A stretch of 64,000 nucleotides of DNA from Porphyra umbilicalis (taxonomy: Eukaryota > Rhodophyta > Bangiophyceae > Bangiales > Bangiaceae): contig KV918843.1 in the NCBI GenBank assembly GCA_002049455.2, positions 62,001 through 126,000 on the forward strand. The letters run 5' to 3'. Made by a program: the position numbers and the translations under genes. Below are positions 1 through 10,627 of this stretch, one piece after another. The notes below the pieces were generated by a model. It did no database searches. It had not been told where the DNA came from and worked only from the letters and a program-made list of their open reading frames with translations. How positions within the stretch are numbered: position 1 is the stretch's first letter; the number at the start of each line of letters is the position of its first letter.

Positions 1-1507
1 TTGGGCGGAGGGTGTGACGTGTGAAGGCACGAGGAAGGAACGGGCATTGCGTCAGCATAGGTTGCGGCCGTTCCCCGCCATGACGGGCAGCAGGACTACA
101 CGATCTCGTCTGCGGACCACGCACACACCCCGAACTGGCGCCGCCACAGACAGCCCCCTCCCCTCGCCTCGCTCACAGCTCGCATCTGTGCGGCGCCGTG
201 ACCGCAGACCACACGCTTTGTGCTGTGGCGCACAGCGCTCGAGAGCACGCCACCGCAATTGCGCGTGCGTGCGGCATGGTCTGCTTGCGTCCACCTGCAG
301 CTGGCGCGGCAGACAGAGAGGCAGGCCAGCCACCGGTCATCACCGGGAGATCCGTTGCGCAACCGGTTCGAAGGGGCACGCGACCGCTTTTGGGTGTGAG
401 GCCACGGCCCTGCCCACCCACCCCCGCCCAACAATTTTCGCAGCTGACAGTAGGCCGGTTGCATATCGTCTCTCCCCCCCCCCGGACCCCCCCCAGCGAC
501 CCATGCCTTCCCCCGCCCACATCCCACTGTGGCCGCCGCTCGACGCGCCGGGTGTGCTGTTGGTCCCAACCCCTCCCCCCGCCGACTTGACCGACGGCGG
601 GGAGCAGCCTGCCGCGCCGCTGACCGCCGCGCGGCAGCGGCGGCGCGTCGGCTTTTTCCTCCTTCCTGCTCTGCTTGCGCGACGGGCGCCGAGGCCGACG
701 ACGGGCCGCCCGCCGCGCGGCGCGCCGCTGCCGCAACCGTCCGTGTCCGCGGTGGGCGTGGCGGGCGTGGCGCCCGCGGTGGCGGCGCCCGTGGCGGCGG
801 CAGCGGCGGCAGCACCCGCAACAGGCTCGGCGGCGGCGACGGCGTCCGCCCTCAACGCCAGCACCAAGAGCCAGATGCTCGTTTGTCGACAATTCGGTTA
901 CGCGCTCGCGCAGCAGATACGCCCCATCAACACCCGCCGGTGTATCACGTGCCGCACACAGGACCTTCAACTAACGGTGCTCTTTGGTGAGGGCGGGCGG
1001 TAGCGGGGGGGGGGGGGCGGGGGCGAGCAGCGATGCTGCACGCGCGCGGAGGATGCGGTGGCAGAAAGACCCAAACGTCGAGCCGAGAAGCGCGTCGAGG
1101 GTCGGGGGGGGGGGGTCCACCGCCCCCGCTGCCGACGCCGCTCCGGCCGCCGCCGCCGCTGCCGCCACCGCGTCTACCTCGTCATTGCCACCGCACCCGG
1201 CAAGGCCGATGGCGTCCCCGCCGCCGACGCCGCCGCCGCCGTCACAGCCGTTGCCGACGCCGCCCATGCCTCCACCCCCCCGGCTCCCGCCAAGCCGGTT
1301 GCTGCAGAGGCACGCACCCCCACCGCCACCCACCCCGCCACGCCCCCTGCCGGCACCGCGTACTGCAACACCGCAGGATATTCACACAAAAAGCAGCTCA
1401 CGTGGTCGCCGCACCCCCCCCCCCCCCCCCCCCCTGCCCCCCTAAAACAGGCGCACAAAGTCCCTCCCCCTGGGCGGCCCCGCGCCGACGCCGGCAAACA
1501 AACTCAC
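1..1507. other. GC-rich flank with no supported gene
   Basis: Open frames occur on both strands here, but they are Pro/Ala/Arg/Gly-rich low-complexity translations of GC-rich DNA and match no domain I know. G and C homopolymers occur near 1004-1017, 1104-1114 and 1416-1434. The stretch lies downstream of the helicase remnant that starts at 1508 on the minus strand, so it could hold further degraded 3' exons of that gene. I could not identify any. Confidence 0.5.
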
Positions 1508-2562
1508 GTAGCCCGCCGCGCCGTACCCCCAGCGCCCAACCCCCAGCGCCCCGCACAGCCCGCCATTTGGTCGACGCCCCGTCACGGGAGCGGCAGGTAC
1601 CCCCCCCGCGAAAACTTGGCGAGCGCCCCAAACACCACCGTCCGCACCGGCGCGTGCACGCCGACCGCAATCGTGTCGGTGGCAAAGAGGGTGGGCGTGT
1701 GGCCCGCCGCAAAGGACGTCTCAACCAGCTCCTTGACGGTGGGCAGGAGCACGTGGTGTGCGCCGACCCCCGGCCTGGGGGCGGTGACGACAGTCAGGCA
1801 GTGGCGCAATGCCCGGTGGGGGCCCGGAGAACCCGCATATCCACCGTGATGAGCGCGTCGACAGCGGCGGCCGAGGCTGGCCGGTCGGCGCCGAGGTTGA
1901 GCGGGCGCCGCCGCCGTCACCGTCGCTGTTGCCGCCGTCGCCGCCGCCGCCGCCGACGCGCGGGCCAGCTTCGGGCGCGGCGAGCAGCCCCGCCAACGCC
2001 CCGTCCACGGCAGAGCGGGAAACAAGGACAACGACGGGCGTGCCCCGCCGCGCGACCAGGTGTGCGACCACCGTCACGTTGTCAGACCGGGCGGCGACGA
2101 GCGCCCGCCGACGCTTGGCCGGCGCCACCGCCGCGGCGTAGGCGTGGCGGGAACAGGTGGCGGCGCCCGTCGGTACGACGATCGCTTCGGACGAGGGCAC
2201 GTCCCGGCCGACGCCGTGCGTCACGAGCACCGTGTAGGTGAGCGGCACGACGCGTGCGGGCGTCGTCACCAGCGCCACCCGTCGGGGCGGAGTGGCTGGA
2301 CGGAGCGCCCCCGTTGCCGCCACGCGGGGGGGGGCCTCTTCCCAGTCGGCGCCGGGGAGGGGGCGGGTGGAGGTGCCCCCCCCCCCTCACCGGCGGTGGG
2401 CCGAGCCGACCCACGCACCGAGCTTCGCCGCGTCGCCGACCGACGCGGAGAGCATGACAAGGGCGACGGACAGTGGCAGGGTGTGGATGACCGACTCCCA
2501 CACGACGCCACGCGTCGGGTCGTCGAGCATGTCCAGTCGAAGCACCAGCCGAGGCACGCGGA
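1508..2562 (-). pseudogene. Degenerate Ski2/Mtr4-like DExH RNA helicase fragment
   Basis: Read on the minus strand, three blocks match the Ski2-like helicase core in the right order. Around 2560-2391 comes LDDPTRGVVWES, then a segment ending in LSASVGDAAKLGAWVGSA; this corresponds to the region after motif II and motif III (usual form LSATVxN). Around 2295-2060 comes RVVPLTYTVLV followed by a helicase-C-like stretch. Around 1774-1508 come GVGAHHVLLPTVKELVE, LFATDTIAVGVHAPVRTVVF and then, in another frame, QMAGCAGRWGLGA. In working family members the last is QMAGRAGRRG (motif VI), so two arginines are lost. The DExH box is unrecognisable, and no upstream exon with a Walker A motif was found. 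GT-rich donor-like sites (GTGAGT below 1508, GTGAGG at 2390) and an acceptor near 1775 suggest former introns, but the A-to-B exon phase does not match cleanly. The fragment is truncated and decayed. The family assignment is firm, the exon limits are approximate. Confidence 0.6.
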
Positions 2563-5500
2563 TTCACCTGTCACATTGGCCGAAGCCGCCTGTGCTCACG
2601 ACCAGTGGTACGTTGACCTTCAAAATTCAACGATTGGGCGCTTCTTTAAATGAATGTTTCAAGCGCAGACTAAGGCAAAAACACCAAGACAGCTGCGTCG
2701 AGCAGCAGCGACGAAACAGGACGCGTCAGAAACCACGCCCGCCAAGCTCGGCGTCGACGGCGCCCCCGGGGGTGGCGCGGCGGCGGCCGCGGCGCCGCCG
2801 GGCGGCGCCTGTGGAGCCGTCGCCGTCGTCCGCCGCCGCCTCACGACTTGGCCATTCGCCAGTCACGTGCGAGGGGCTCGGGTGCACCCGCCACCACGGG
2901 CCGCCGCGGCGGCGCCACGGCTGCCGCCCGTCAGAGGAGCGGGCGCGACCGACACGGCTGCGGCGGCCGGGCCGTGGCCGCCGTCGAATTCTGCCGGGCC
3001 GCATGACGGGCGGCGCGTCCCCCCGCCCCATCGCCGCGGGTGCACCGCCGTAGCCGCAGCAGCGGGCGGCGGCGGTGGTGACCCCACTCTTCACCCCTTG
3101 CACAGCTGTAAAACAGCGGCTGTTCGTCCAGGCGGGGGGAAGGGCCACGGGTAAAGGGAGGTGGGGAGGGGATGCCGCCGCCGATAGCCACACGGCGTCC
3201 GGCCGCGCGCGGGTGCCGCGCCTCGGACCGCCCAACGCTGCACGTGGCGCTGCAACCGCGCGCTTTGGGCGAGCGCGCGGCGCCCGCCCCCCCCCCGCGC
3301 CCTCCGCAGGCCAGCGGCCGACAGCACCCAGGCACGCGCGGCGGGTTCCTCCGCTGCTGCAGCGTCCCCGTGCTGCGGCGCCGGTGCCCGCGACAGCACC
3401 GGCGGAGACGCTTTCCTTCCACCGCGCCACTGCCGGCGTGCGTCTGCCGTGGTAACCGCCCCGAAGGAGCGGCCGCGCCCGTGGTCACGGCCGCCGCGGC
3501 CACGGGCGCACCCTGGCGACCCGCTGTCACTGGCGTCCGCAACGCCGCCGGCTGCGCGCGGGCAGCGCGCCCGCCTCCCTCCCGTCTACCTCCGCGCGCC
3601 GGCTGCCACGTGCCGCCAGTTATCCACCCGCCTGCAGCACCGCCAAAGACAAGCGGCGGGTGGCAGAGCCGCTGCCGCCGGCCACCAATGGCTGGCCTTG
3701 CGTCGGCGGCGGCGTCGGCGGCGGCACCCCCCACCGCGTCGTCGCCGGCAGTGGCCACCCAACGGCAGCCGCGGCGGCGGCGGCGACCGCCACTGGCGGC
3801 CCGTCGGGCGAGCCGTCGCCGACACGCCGGCGCCAGCCGACGTGCCGCCGCGACAGAAGAAGGGCCGCTGCCACCACAGGTACGGGCGGCGGGGTGCCCC
3901 CCCCCCCTACCCCTGCCCTCCACCCCCAGTGCCCGCCCGCCGTGGCGCCGCACGCCGCCTTGTCATTGGCGCCGCCGCCGCCGGCGGACGAGCGCCGCGC
4001 CCCCGTCGCCGCCGCCAGCCACGCCGGCGGGTATGGCCGGCGGTGGCCGCGTCGCCGCCGCCCGCCGCGACCGGCAGCGGATGCGACGGCGGCCCCGACA
4101 GGCGGTGGAGCCCGCATGCGTGCGGAGCGCGCGGCCGCCGCGAGTGGCCAAACCCCCACGTGGCGCGGCGGCATGGGCAGGGCAGGGCCACACGGCGGCG
4201 GGACGCGGCCGTCGTCGGCCGCCCCACCCCGCCCCACGCTGCCGGTCCGCGCGCCACCCGACGGCGACCCGTGCGTGCAACAGCGTGGGCGGTGACCATC
4301 CCCCCCGACAGTGACGCCACCATCCCCGCCGACGCCGACCTCACCACCGCCGCGCGTTGCGCACCCCACACAACGACCACATGGGGCACGGCGGCGGCGG
4401 CCGCCGCCGCCCGCGACGCGGTGGCGCCGTCGACAACAGAGCCGCCGCCGCGGCGACGGCCGACGCGGCGGGCCGCACCACCACCGCCCGCCGCAGCCGC
4501 AGGGCGGGGGGGGGGGGGTGGGGAGGGTGTCCCGCCAGCGGCGACGCCGACGCCGCCCCCGCCGCCGGGGTGGGTGGGGGCGGCGGACGCGCGCCGCTGC
4601 TCGTGACGCTGGGTCGTCGACGGTCCGCGGTGGCGGTGGCGGGGGGGGGGGGGGGGGCGGCGTAGGCGGAGGGGGCCGGGGGGGGGCGGGGGGGGGCAGG
4701 GAGGGGGGGGGGCGGGGGAGTGGCCGTGCCGCCGCGGCGGGCGTCGTGGGCGGTGGGTGTCCGACCGTCCCGCCGACCACCTCGCACAAGGCTGCGGAAC
4801 GACGCACCGCCGCATCCATCGCGTACGCGAACTTTTGTGCTTCGCAACTGAAGGCGTGTTCGTGAAAATGCCCTGGCCTGGGAACTTGAAAATGGCCAAA
4901 CTGAATAAGATATACGTTCACCGCACGTCGCAATCACAACTCACTTGCTCGTCACCCCCAACACCAAACCGGTGTCGTGCGCTGCTACTTCCGCTGCCGG
5001 CTGGTGTGGCCGCCCCCGTGTGCTGCGGGTTGCGACGCGGCGTCGTGAGTGCGGGGGATGCAGCAGGGAGGGACTTTGACGCCGCCATGTCGGCGACCGC
5101 CGGCGGTGCGACGGGCGGCCGACGGCGTCCGGCGGTGGACGCGGGAGACAAGTGTCGGTGGTGAGGGTGTTTGCCGCCGCGACCACGTTGGTGGTGCGGG
5201 CGCCCTTTTGCTGGCCGCCGGGGCTGTCTGCGCCCCCCCGCCCTTGCCGCCGCCCCTGGTTGCCTCGGGGGGTACCCCCGTTGCTGCCGCGGGTGCGGCC
5301 GCTGCCGCTGCCGCTGCCGCTGTCACCTCACCATCGGCGGTCGGCTGTGGTTCACCACTCGTACCGCCGACGAGGCGGCCGCTGGTCGCCACCGCTGCGG
5401 AGGTGGTTGCTAAGGCCGCAAAACACCCGATGGCCAGATGGGGGTGTACGCGTGCGTGCGGCAGAGCGGCTGGGAGAGGATACCGCGGCGCTCGACGCCC

Positions 5501-6129
5501 CATGGCTGTGGCCGCCGCGTGGTTGCCGTTGGTGGCCGACATGTGAGCCGTTGGCGTCTTCGGCGCGGGGGGTGGGGGGAGGGGCGGGAGGTGCGTACCG
5601 TCGCTGCCCCAGAGATTTTGTCTGCTGCTTTGGGCGTCCCCTCCGCCGTCGCTGCGACGTTTTGCGGCTACCTGTGCGCGCGCGGTCTTGCGTGGGGGAA
5701 ATACGAGTGTGTTTTATCTCATTAAAAGGGAACGAGTGGATGGAGTAGTGTGTGCGATGCATGGGGTGAGCGTGGATGCTTCTTCTTCCACCCTTCCGTC
5801 GTCTATAAACACCCGAAGCTGCTCCTTGCGCTTTGCGCTTTCATTGATGAGGGCGGCGGCTCTGCAGTCTGCGACTCGTCTCCGACCGCCGCCGCGGTCC
5901 CGAGCAGCCACAGTGACGGCGAGGCTCAACCAACCCCCGTCCGTCGTACGCAGACATCCAGTTCCCAGCCCTAAACACCAGCGGGTGGTGCAGCAGCTCG
6001 AAGCTGAAGAGCTCGACCCACCCACCCCAACACCACACCGAGGTGCAGAGGCACCTTTACCTCCACCAAAAGCGCGGACGGCAACGCCCGCCGACAGCGG
6101 CAGAATGTTGGTTGTCATGCGGCCACAAC
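2563..6129. other. GC-rich low-complexity stretch without a supported gene
   Basis: The sequence is dominated by CCG/GCC-type triplet runs and G or C homopolymers (for example 4505-4525, 4640-4735). The ORFs on both strands are shadows rich in Ala, Pro, Arg and Gly. A short minus-strand stretch near 4920-4760 (starting about FGHFQVPRPGHFHEHAF) has a more protein-like composition and could be an isolated exon. I recognise no domain in it. Confidence 0.45.
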
Positions 6130-9100
6130 CTAGTTGTCAACGCCCCGTGGAGGATCGTTCACGGCGCGCGCGACGGGTAGTTGATCAACCTTGCGCTCCA
6201 GCTGCGCCACTAGGGCGACGAGAGAGGCTTCAGTCTCGTCCCACCACTGCCACTCGCGCCCAAAGGCAAGAAGAGCATGGGCTCTCTCCAACGCCTCTGC
6301 CCAATGCTCGCGAGCTTCAAGGGCAACCACCATCCTCCAAGTGGTATTGGCCCACATCTGCGGGGTGGCCTCCCGCGTTCGCACCTCCAGTGCGCGCCGG
6401 TAGCACGCCACAGCCTCCTCCCAGTTGGTCACCTTGTCGCCGTACACCCGCTCCGCGTACGCCGTGCCCATACAGAACTGCACCGTGGCCCACTGCCGCG
6501 CATTATAATCTCGCGTCAAAATCTCGAGGGCGTACCGGTAGCATGCCAACGCCTCCTCCATGGTTGCCGCCGCGTCGCCGCTGGTCTGCCGTCTAAGCGC
6601 GAAGGCGAGATTGGCCTGCGCCGCAAACCACTTCTTCGGCGCTGTCTCCCGCGTCCAGACTTCGAGGACGAGCCTATAGCACGTCACCGCCTCTTGCACG
6701 TTCGCCGCCCGGTCGCCGTCCTCCCACCGCATACATGTCCTGGCCATGCTGTACAGCGTCTCGGCCCAGGAACTCGGCGTCGACTCCCGCGTCCACACTT
6801 CGAGTGCGCGGCGAAAACACGCTTTCGTCAGCTCCATCCTGGCCACGTTGTCCTCTCTGCCACCGCCCACCTGGGACCTGTAAGCGAAGGCCAGGCAGAC
6901 CTGCATCGAGGCCCAGCGCATCGGCGCCGTCTCCCGCGTCCACACATCGAGTCCGCGCCGGTGGCAAGCCACCGCCTCCTCCAGGTTTGCCACCTCGTCG
7001 CCGTCCATCACCTGCGCGTACGCGATGCCCATGCGCTTCTGCGTCTCTGCCCAGGCACTCGGCGCCGTCTCCCGCGTCCACACCTCTAGTGCGCGGTGGT
7101 AGCACGCCAACATCTCCTCCTTGTTGGCTTGTTTGGCGTCCTTGTCAACGCCCATCCGCAGCTCATAAATTCCGGCCAGCTCGAGTTGCGTGGTGGCCCA
7201 CTCGTGCGGCATTGCCTCCATCGTCCACACACTGAGGACGTGCCGGAAACATGCCACAGCCTCCTCCAAGTTGGCCGCCTTGTCGCCGTGAACCCGCTCC
7301 GAGTACGCTAATCCTAGGCAGTGCTGGGTCCGCGCCCACGGACGTGGTACTTCGTCTTGAGTCCGCACCTGAAGGGCACGACGGTAGCACGCCACCGCCT
7401 CTTCGCAGTTGGCCGCCTTGTCGCCGTCCACCCGCTCAGTGTACGCCATGCCCATCCTGTGCTGCGTCAATGCCCATTGCAGCGGCATCGTCTCACGCGT
7501 CCACACCTCGAGGGCGCGCCGGTAGCACGCCATCGCGTCCTCCATGTTTGCCGCCTTGTCGCCGTCGACCCGCCCAGCGTGGGCCGCGCCCATGTCCAGG
7601 TTCGTGTCGGCCCATAGCAGCGGCGCGGCGTCCCGCGTGCGCACGTCGAGGGCGCGCCGGAAATGGGCCAATGCCTCCTCCATGTTTGCCGCCTTGTCGC
7701 CTCCTTTCCGAATCGTGTACGCCGCACCCAAACAGTGCTGGGTCTCTGCCCAGGCGAGCGTCTCCTGTATCCGCACCTCCAGCGCGTGGTTGTAACATCG
7801 AACTGCTTTCTGGAAGTTGGTCGCCTTGTCGCCATTGACCCGGTACGAATACAGGTTGCCTAAGTCGTTCTGCATCTCGGCCCATAGTAACGGCGCAGCG
7901 GCCTGCGGCATCTCATCCAAGCCTCGCCGCAGCAGAATGGAGGCAGCCTCCTGGTTTGCTGCCGTCCTGCACCCCTTGAGATGGAGGAAGGCCATGGCCA
8001 GACCCCAGTGGGCGGCGCCAAGCAGCACCGGGGAGTCGTGCACCAAGTGATTTGTGTCATCAACGATGGCCATCAGCGATGTCAGCACGAGCCCCACGTC
8101 AGCTTGGTGCCCGGCGAGTGACCCCGTTCGCACACGAGCAGCGTACCACTCATCAGTGGCCAAAGAGGCCAGCGCAAGGACGTCCTCACTGGCCGCCGCA
8201 TGCCGCGCCACGTTGTTAAACCAGTAGCCGTCGTCGGCTGCAGCCCAAAAACAGTAGCCTAGCCACCCATGCGTGTCCGTATCGTTTGCAGGACAATCCT
8301 TGGCGTACTCATCCACCAGCCGCTGATGGGCGGCAGCTAGGTTCTCATTCAACAAGCTGTGGGCATAGCCACAGACGACCGGATGAATGACTACACCCGC
8401 TAGGTCCCCGCCAGCGACCTCTTGATGAATGAGCCCGGCCCGCACGATAGCATCCACGAGCTGAAGAACGCCCGGATGGGTTGCCTCGCCGCCGCCACTA
8501 CGCCATTGCGCGCGTGAAGGGTTACTGCCCTCAGCCGCAGCGCCGACAACGCCGAGTTGCGGTCGCCACAGGCGATCGAGCACGTTCACACCAATATGCT
8601 CGTTGGCGGGCAAGATGCCAACCGCTGCAAACGCCCTGCGGCTCTCGTCGTCAGGGAGTAGCGCTCGGCTGGTTTCTAGCGTCGCTCGCACGGACCGCAT
8701 CGGGTTAAGGTCTGTCAAAGGACGTTGAAAGGAGAGGTCCGTCCATTGCTGCTCCAGCGCCGCCACTACCGGCCGCCACATTCCGCAGCGGGCCGAGAGG
8801 AGGGACGCGACGATGCTCACAGACTGCACATGGCACTGCGTAAGGTCGAGCACCCGCTGTACCCACTCGGCTTCCTCCTCCGCCGAGAAAACGAGCTTGT
8901 TCTTGGTTAGCTGCTTGCCGATAGCTCTTGCCAGCAGCGTTCGAGCATCGTCTTGTGGCCAGGAGCTGATTGCCAATCGCATTGCGCCCGTCACCAAAGC
9001 GACGACCGATTCGGACCGCGTGGTGAACAACACCGGCGTGGCCCGCGACACGACCAGCAGAAGCTGTCTCAGCATGCCAACCTGATCGTAGCGCACGTCG

Positions 9101-9804
9101 TCGATGATAACGAGCCATTTCGACGCATCCGCCATCAAGGACGCCTGCACATCCGAAGCCGCGAGCGCTACAAAGTCCGTGCGCCCCGTCAGCCGCAGAC
9201 AGCGTTTGGTTGCGGCCTCTCCACAAAAGTGGTACACCAACGCCAATACGGCAGTGGCGACTGTCTCGGAGGTAGACGTGTCGTTGAGCTGCACCAAAAG
9301 CGTGCCCTGCGGGAACAGTGTGCGCACCCGCGCACACGCTGCCACCTCTGCACAGGCAGTCGACTTGCCACAACCACCAATCCCATGGACGCCGACCCGA
9401 GGGGCCTCGGTGGCTTCTCCACGCGCGTAGCCCTCAAGCATTGACATGATGGCGTGCTCGACACGGCCATGCTTCTGGACGCCTGCCACGTGATCCCCGC
9501 CCAGAACGGGGGGCCGCCAGCCCACCTCGGACATAGACAGGTCCGGTTCCACGGGGAGGTTCCCCGCCAGGTTCCGCCCCAGCTCGCACACCCGCTTCAT
9601 CAATCCGTCCACGCCGTTCTCCACTCGGTCAACCGCTCGGCCAACCGCACTGTGTACGTTCGAGTTGATCTGCATGTCGCGGACGTCCTTGAGCTGCTGC
9701 TCCCACCCTTGCACGAGAGCGTCCGTCATCATGTCCTTTACAGGCGTCATGAAGAAAGTCGCCTCCACCTGCTCCAAAACAGTCTCAACTTGAGCCATCA
9801 ACAA
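6130..9804 (-). CDS. NB-ARC (STAND) ATPase with C-terminal TPR-like repeats
   Basis: This encodes a nucleotide-binding signalling switch of the STAND/NLR class: an NB-ARC ATPase followed by protein-protein interaction repeats. Within the 1,224-residue frame, a helical N-terminus (about 1-85) precedes the P-loop GIGGCGKST at 141-149, Walker B LVIIDDV at 231-237 and a sensor-like PVLFTTRSE at about 257-265. From about residue 645 to the end there are roughly twelve repeats of 46-51 residues with the pattern W-A-x-T-Q-x-x-M-G-x-A-Y, then GDKAAN, then EEAVACYRRALEV, which are TPR-like. The frame has no ATG at its edge (it starts at TTG); the first ATG is two codons in. It stays open upstream to a stop at 9840, continuing the same helix (AYIEQLCLLMAQVE). 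The true N-terminus is therefore probably encoded farther upstream, in the ORF ending near 11148, from which it is separated by repeat debris. Family function (pathogen or self sensing) is known for plants and animals. A role here is inferred only. Confidence 0.85.
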   Translation of the reverse strand: MLMAQVETVLEQVEATFFMTPVKDMMTDALVQGWEQQLKDVRDMQINSNVHSAVGRAVDRVENGVDGLMKRVCELGRNLAGNLPVEPDLSMSEVGWRPPVLGGDHVAGVQKHGRVEHAIMSMLEGYARGEATEAPRVGVHGIGGCGKSTACAEVAACARVRTLFPQGTLLVQLNDTSTSETVATAVLALVYHFCGEAATKRCLRLTGRTDFVALAASDVQASLMADASKWLVIIDDVRYDQVGMLRQLLLVVSRATPVLFTTRSESVVALVTGAMRLAISSWPQDDARTLLARAIGKQLTKNKLVFSAEEEAEWVQRVLDLTQCHVQSVSIVASLLSARCGMWRPVVAALEQQWTDLSFQRPLTDLNPMRSVRATLETSRALLPDDESRRAFAAVGILPANEHIGVNVLDRLWRPQLGVVGAAAEGSNPSRAQWRSGGGEATHPGVLQLVDAIVRAGLIHQEVAGGDLAGVVIHPVVCGYAHSLLNENLAAAHQRLVDEYAKDCPANDTDTHGWLGYCFWAAADDGYWFNNVARHAAASEDVLALASLATDEWYAARVRTGSLAGHQADVGLVLTSLMAIVDDTNHLVHDSPVLLGAAHWGLAMAFLHLKGCRTAANQEAASILLRRGLDEMPQAAAPLLWAEMQNDLGNLYSYRVNGDKATNFQKAVRCYNHALEVRIQETLAWAETQHCLGAAYTIRKGGDKAANMEEALAHFRRALDVRTRDAAPLLWADTNLDMGAAHAGRVDGDKAANMEDAMACYRRALEVWTRETMPLQWALTQHRMGMAYTERVDGDKAANCEEAVACYRRALQVRTQDEVPRPWARTQHCLGLAYSERVHGDKAANLEEAVACFRHVLSVWTMEAMPHEWATTQLELAGIYELRMGVDKDAKQANKEEMLACYHRALEVWTRETAPSAWAETQKRMGIAYAQVMDGDEVANLEEAVACHRRGLDVWTRETAPMRWASMQVCLAFAYRSQVGGGREDNVARMELTKACFRRALEVWTRESTPSSWAETLYSMARTCMRWEDGDRAANVQEAVTCYRLVLEVWTRETAPKKWFAAQANLAFALRRQTSGDAAATMEEALACYRYALEILTRDYNARQWATVQFCMGTAYAERVYGDKVTNWEEAVACYRRALEVRTREATPQMWANTTWRMVVALEAREHWAEALERAHALLAFGREWQWWDETEASLVALVAQLERKVDQLPVARAVNDPPRGVDN
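6230..7880 (-). repeat. Tandem ~140-150-bp coding repeats (TPR-like array)
   Basis: About twelve imperfect in-frame units encode the TPR-like repeats of the NB-ARC protein. The codons for WA.TQ, GDKAAN and YRRALEV recur in nearly every unit. The similarity between units at DNA level suggests expansion by unequal exchange or gene conversion. Confidence 0.75.
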
Positions 9805-9829
9805 GCACAGCTGCTCGATGTAGGCAGTA

Positions 9830-10032
9830 CCCGGGCGTCACCGTCGGGCAAGGAGTCGGTGAGAACCGGCTTCGCGCCCGTCACCGAGGAGACGACCAGC
9901 TCGGACCGGGTGATGAACAACACCGGTGTGGCCAACGGCGCAAGCCGCAGAAGCTGATGCAGCAGACGTGCCTGGCCGTCCAGCACGTTATCGACAATGA
10001 GCAGCCACTCGGACGAGTCCTCCACTGGAAAG
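9830..10032 (-). pseudogene. Truncated paralogous NB-ARC exon
   Basis: The minus-strand frame reads VEDSSEWLLIVDNVL, then LAPLATPVLFITRSELVV, then DGDARVL. It is a diverged copy of the Walker B to sensor segment of the neighbouring NB-ARC gene (LVIIDDV; PVLFTTRSE; DDARTLL). Its 5' edge at about 10032 coincides with a good splice acceptor: a C/T-rich tract of about 25 nt followed by CAG. It ends abruptly at about 9830, where the sequence switches to the helix that precedes the NB-ARC of the intact ORF. No P-loop and no downstream part of the domain remain, so this is a single relic exon of a second NLR-like gene fused to the first by recombination. Confidence 0.7.
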
Positions 10033-10090
10033 AGGAGAGGGTGGGAAAGAAGGTGGCGATCGAGTGTGTGTGAGGGGGGGGTGCACAAGT

Positions 10091-10116
10091 GAGAGTCAGC
10101 GGCGCCGCTGACTCTC
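10091..10116. repeat. Perfect 26-bp palindrome
   Basis: GAGAGTCAGCGGC is followed directly by its exact reverse complement. It abuts the left arm of the fold-back satellite at 10117. Confidence 0.9.
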
Positions 10117-10627
10117 AACCCTTTTGACGCTCACGGACCACAAGCGCGCGACCACGCCGCAGCGTACGCGTACGCGGCGTACGCGTACGCCGCGCACGCC
10201 GCGGCCACAAGCGCGCGACCACGCCGCGGCGTACGCGTACGCGGCGTACGCGTACGCCGCGCACGCCGCGCCACAAGCGCGCGACCACGCCGCGGCACGC
10301 CGCGGCACAAGCGCGCGACCACGCCGCGGCGTACGCGTACGCGGCGTACGCGTACGCCGCGCACGCCGCGGCCACAAGCGCGCGACCACGCCGCGGCGTC
10401 CGCGTACGCGGCGTACGCATACGCCGCGCACGCCGCGCCACAAGCGCGCGACCACGCCGCGGCACGCCGCGCCACAAGCGCGCGACCACGCCGCGGCGTA
10501 CGCGTACGCGGCGTACGCGTACGCCGTGACGCGTACGCGGCGTACGCGTACGCCGTGACGCGTACGCGGCGTACGCGTACGCCGCGGCGTGGTCGCGCGC
10601 TTGTGGTCCGTGAGCGTCAAAAGGGTT
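10117..10627. repeat. Fold-back satellite with 44-bp inverted ends and 167-bp higher-order repeat
   Basis: The ends form an exact 44-bp inverted repeat (10117-10160 against 10584-10627) beginning AACCCTTTTGACGCTCACGG. Between them the anchor CACAAGCGCGCGACCACGCC recurs at about 10139, 10206, 10272, 10306, 10373, 10439 and 10472. That gives spacings of 67, 66, 34, 67, 66 and 33 bp, which is two higher-order units of about 167 bp. Each long monomer carries blocks of GCGTACGCGTACGC, which is itself palindromic, so the whole array can fold into nested hairpins. Open frames across it are artefacts of the Arg/Ala-rich triplets. Confidence 0.85.

Noticed and set aside
14-1003. 329-codon plus-strand ORF and overlapping minus-strand ORFs
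   Set aside because: Low-complexity Arg/Ala/Pro translation with long open frames on both strands, typical of GC-rich non-coding DNA; no motif.
10096-10620. Several 100-170-codon ORFs
   Set aside because: They are translations of the palindromic satellite (repeats of TRTPRT/AYAYAA type), not genes.
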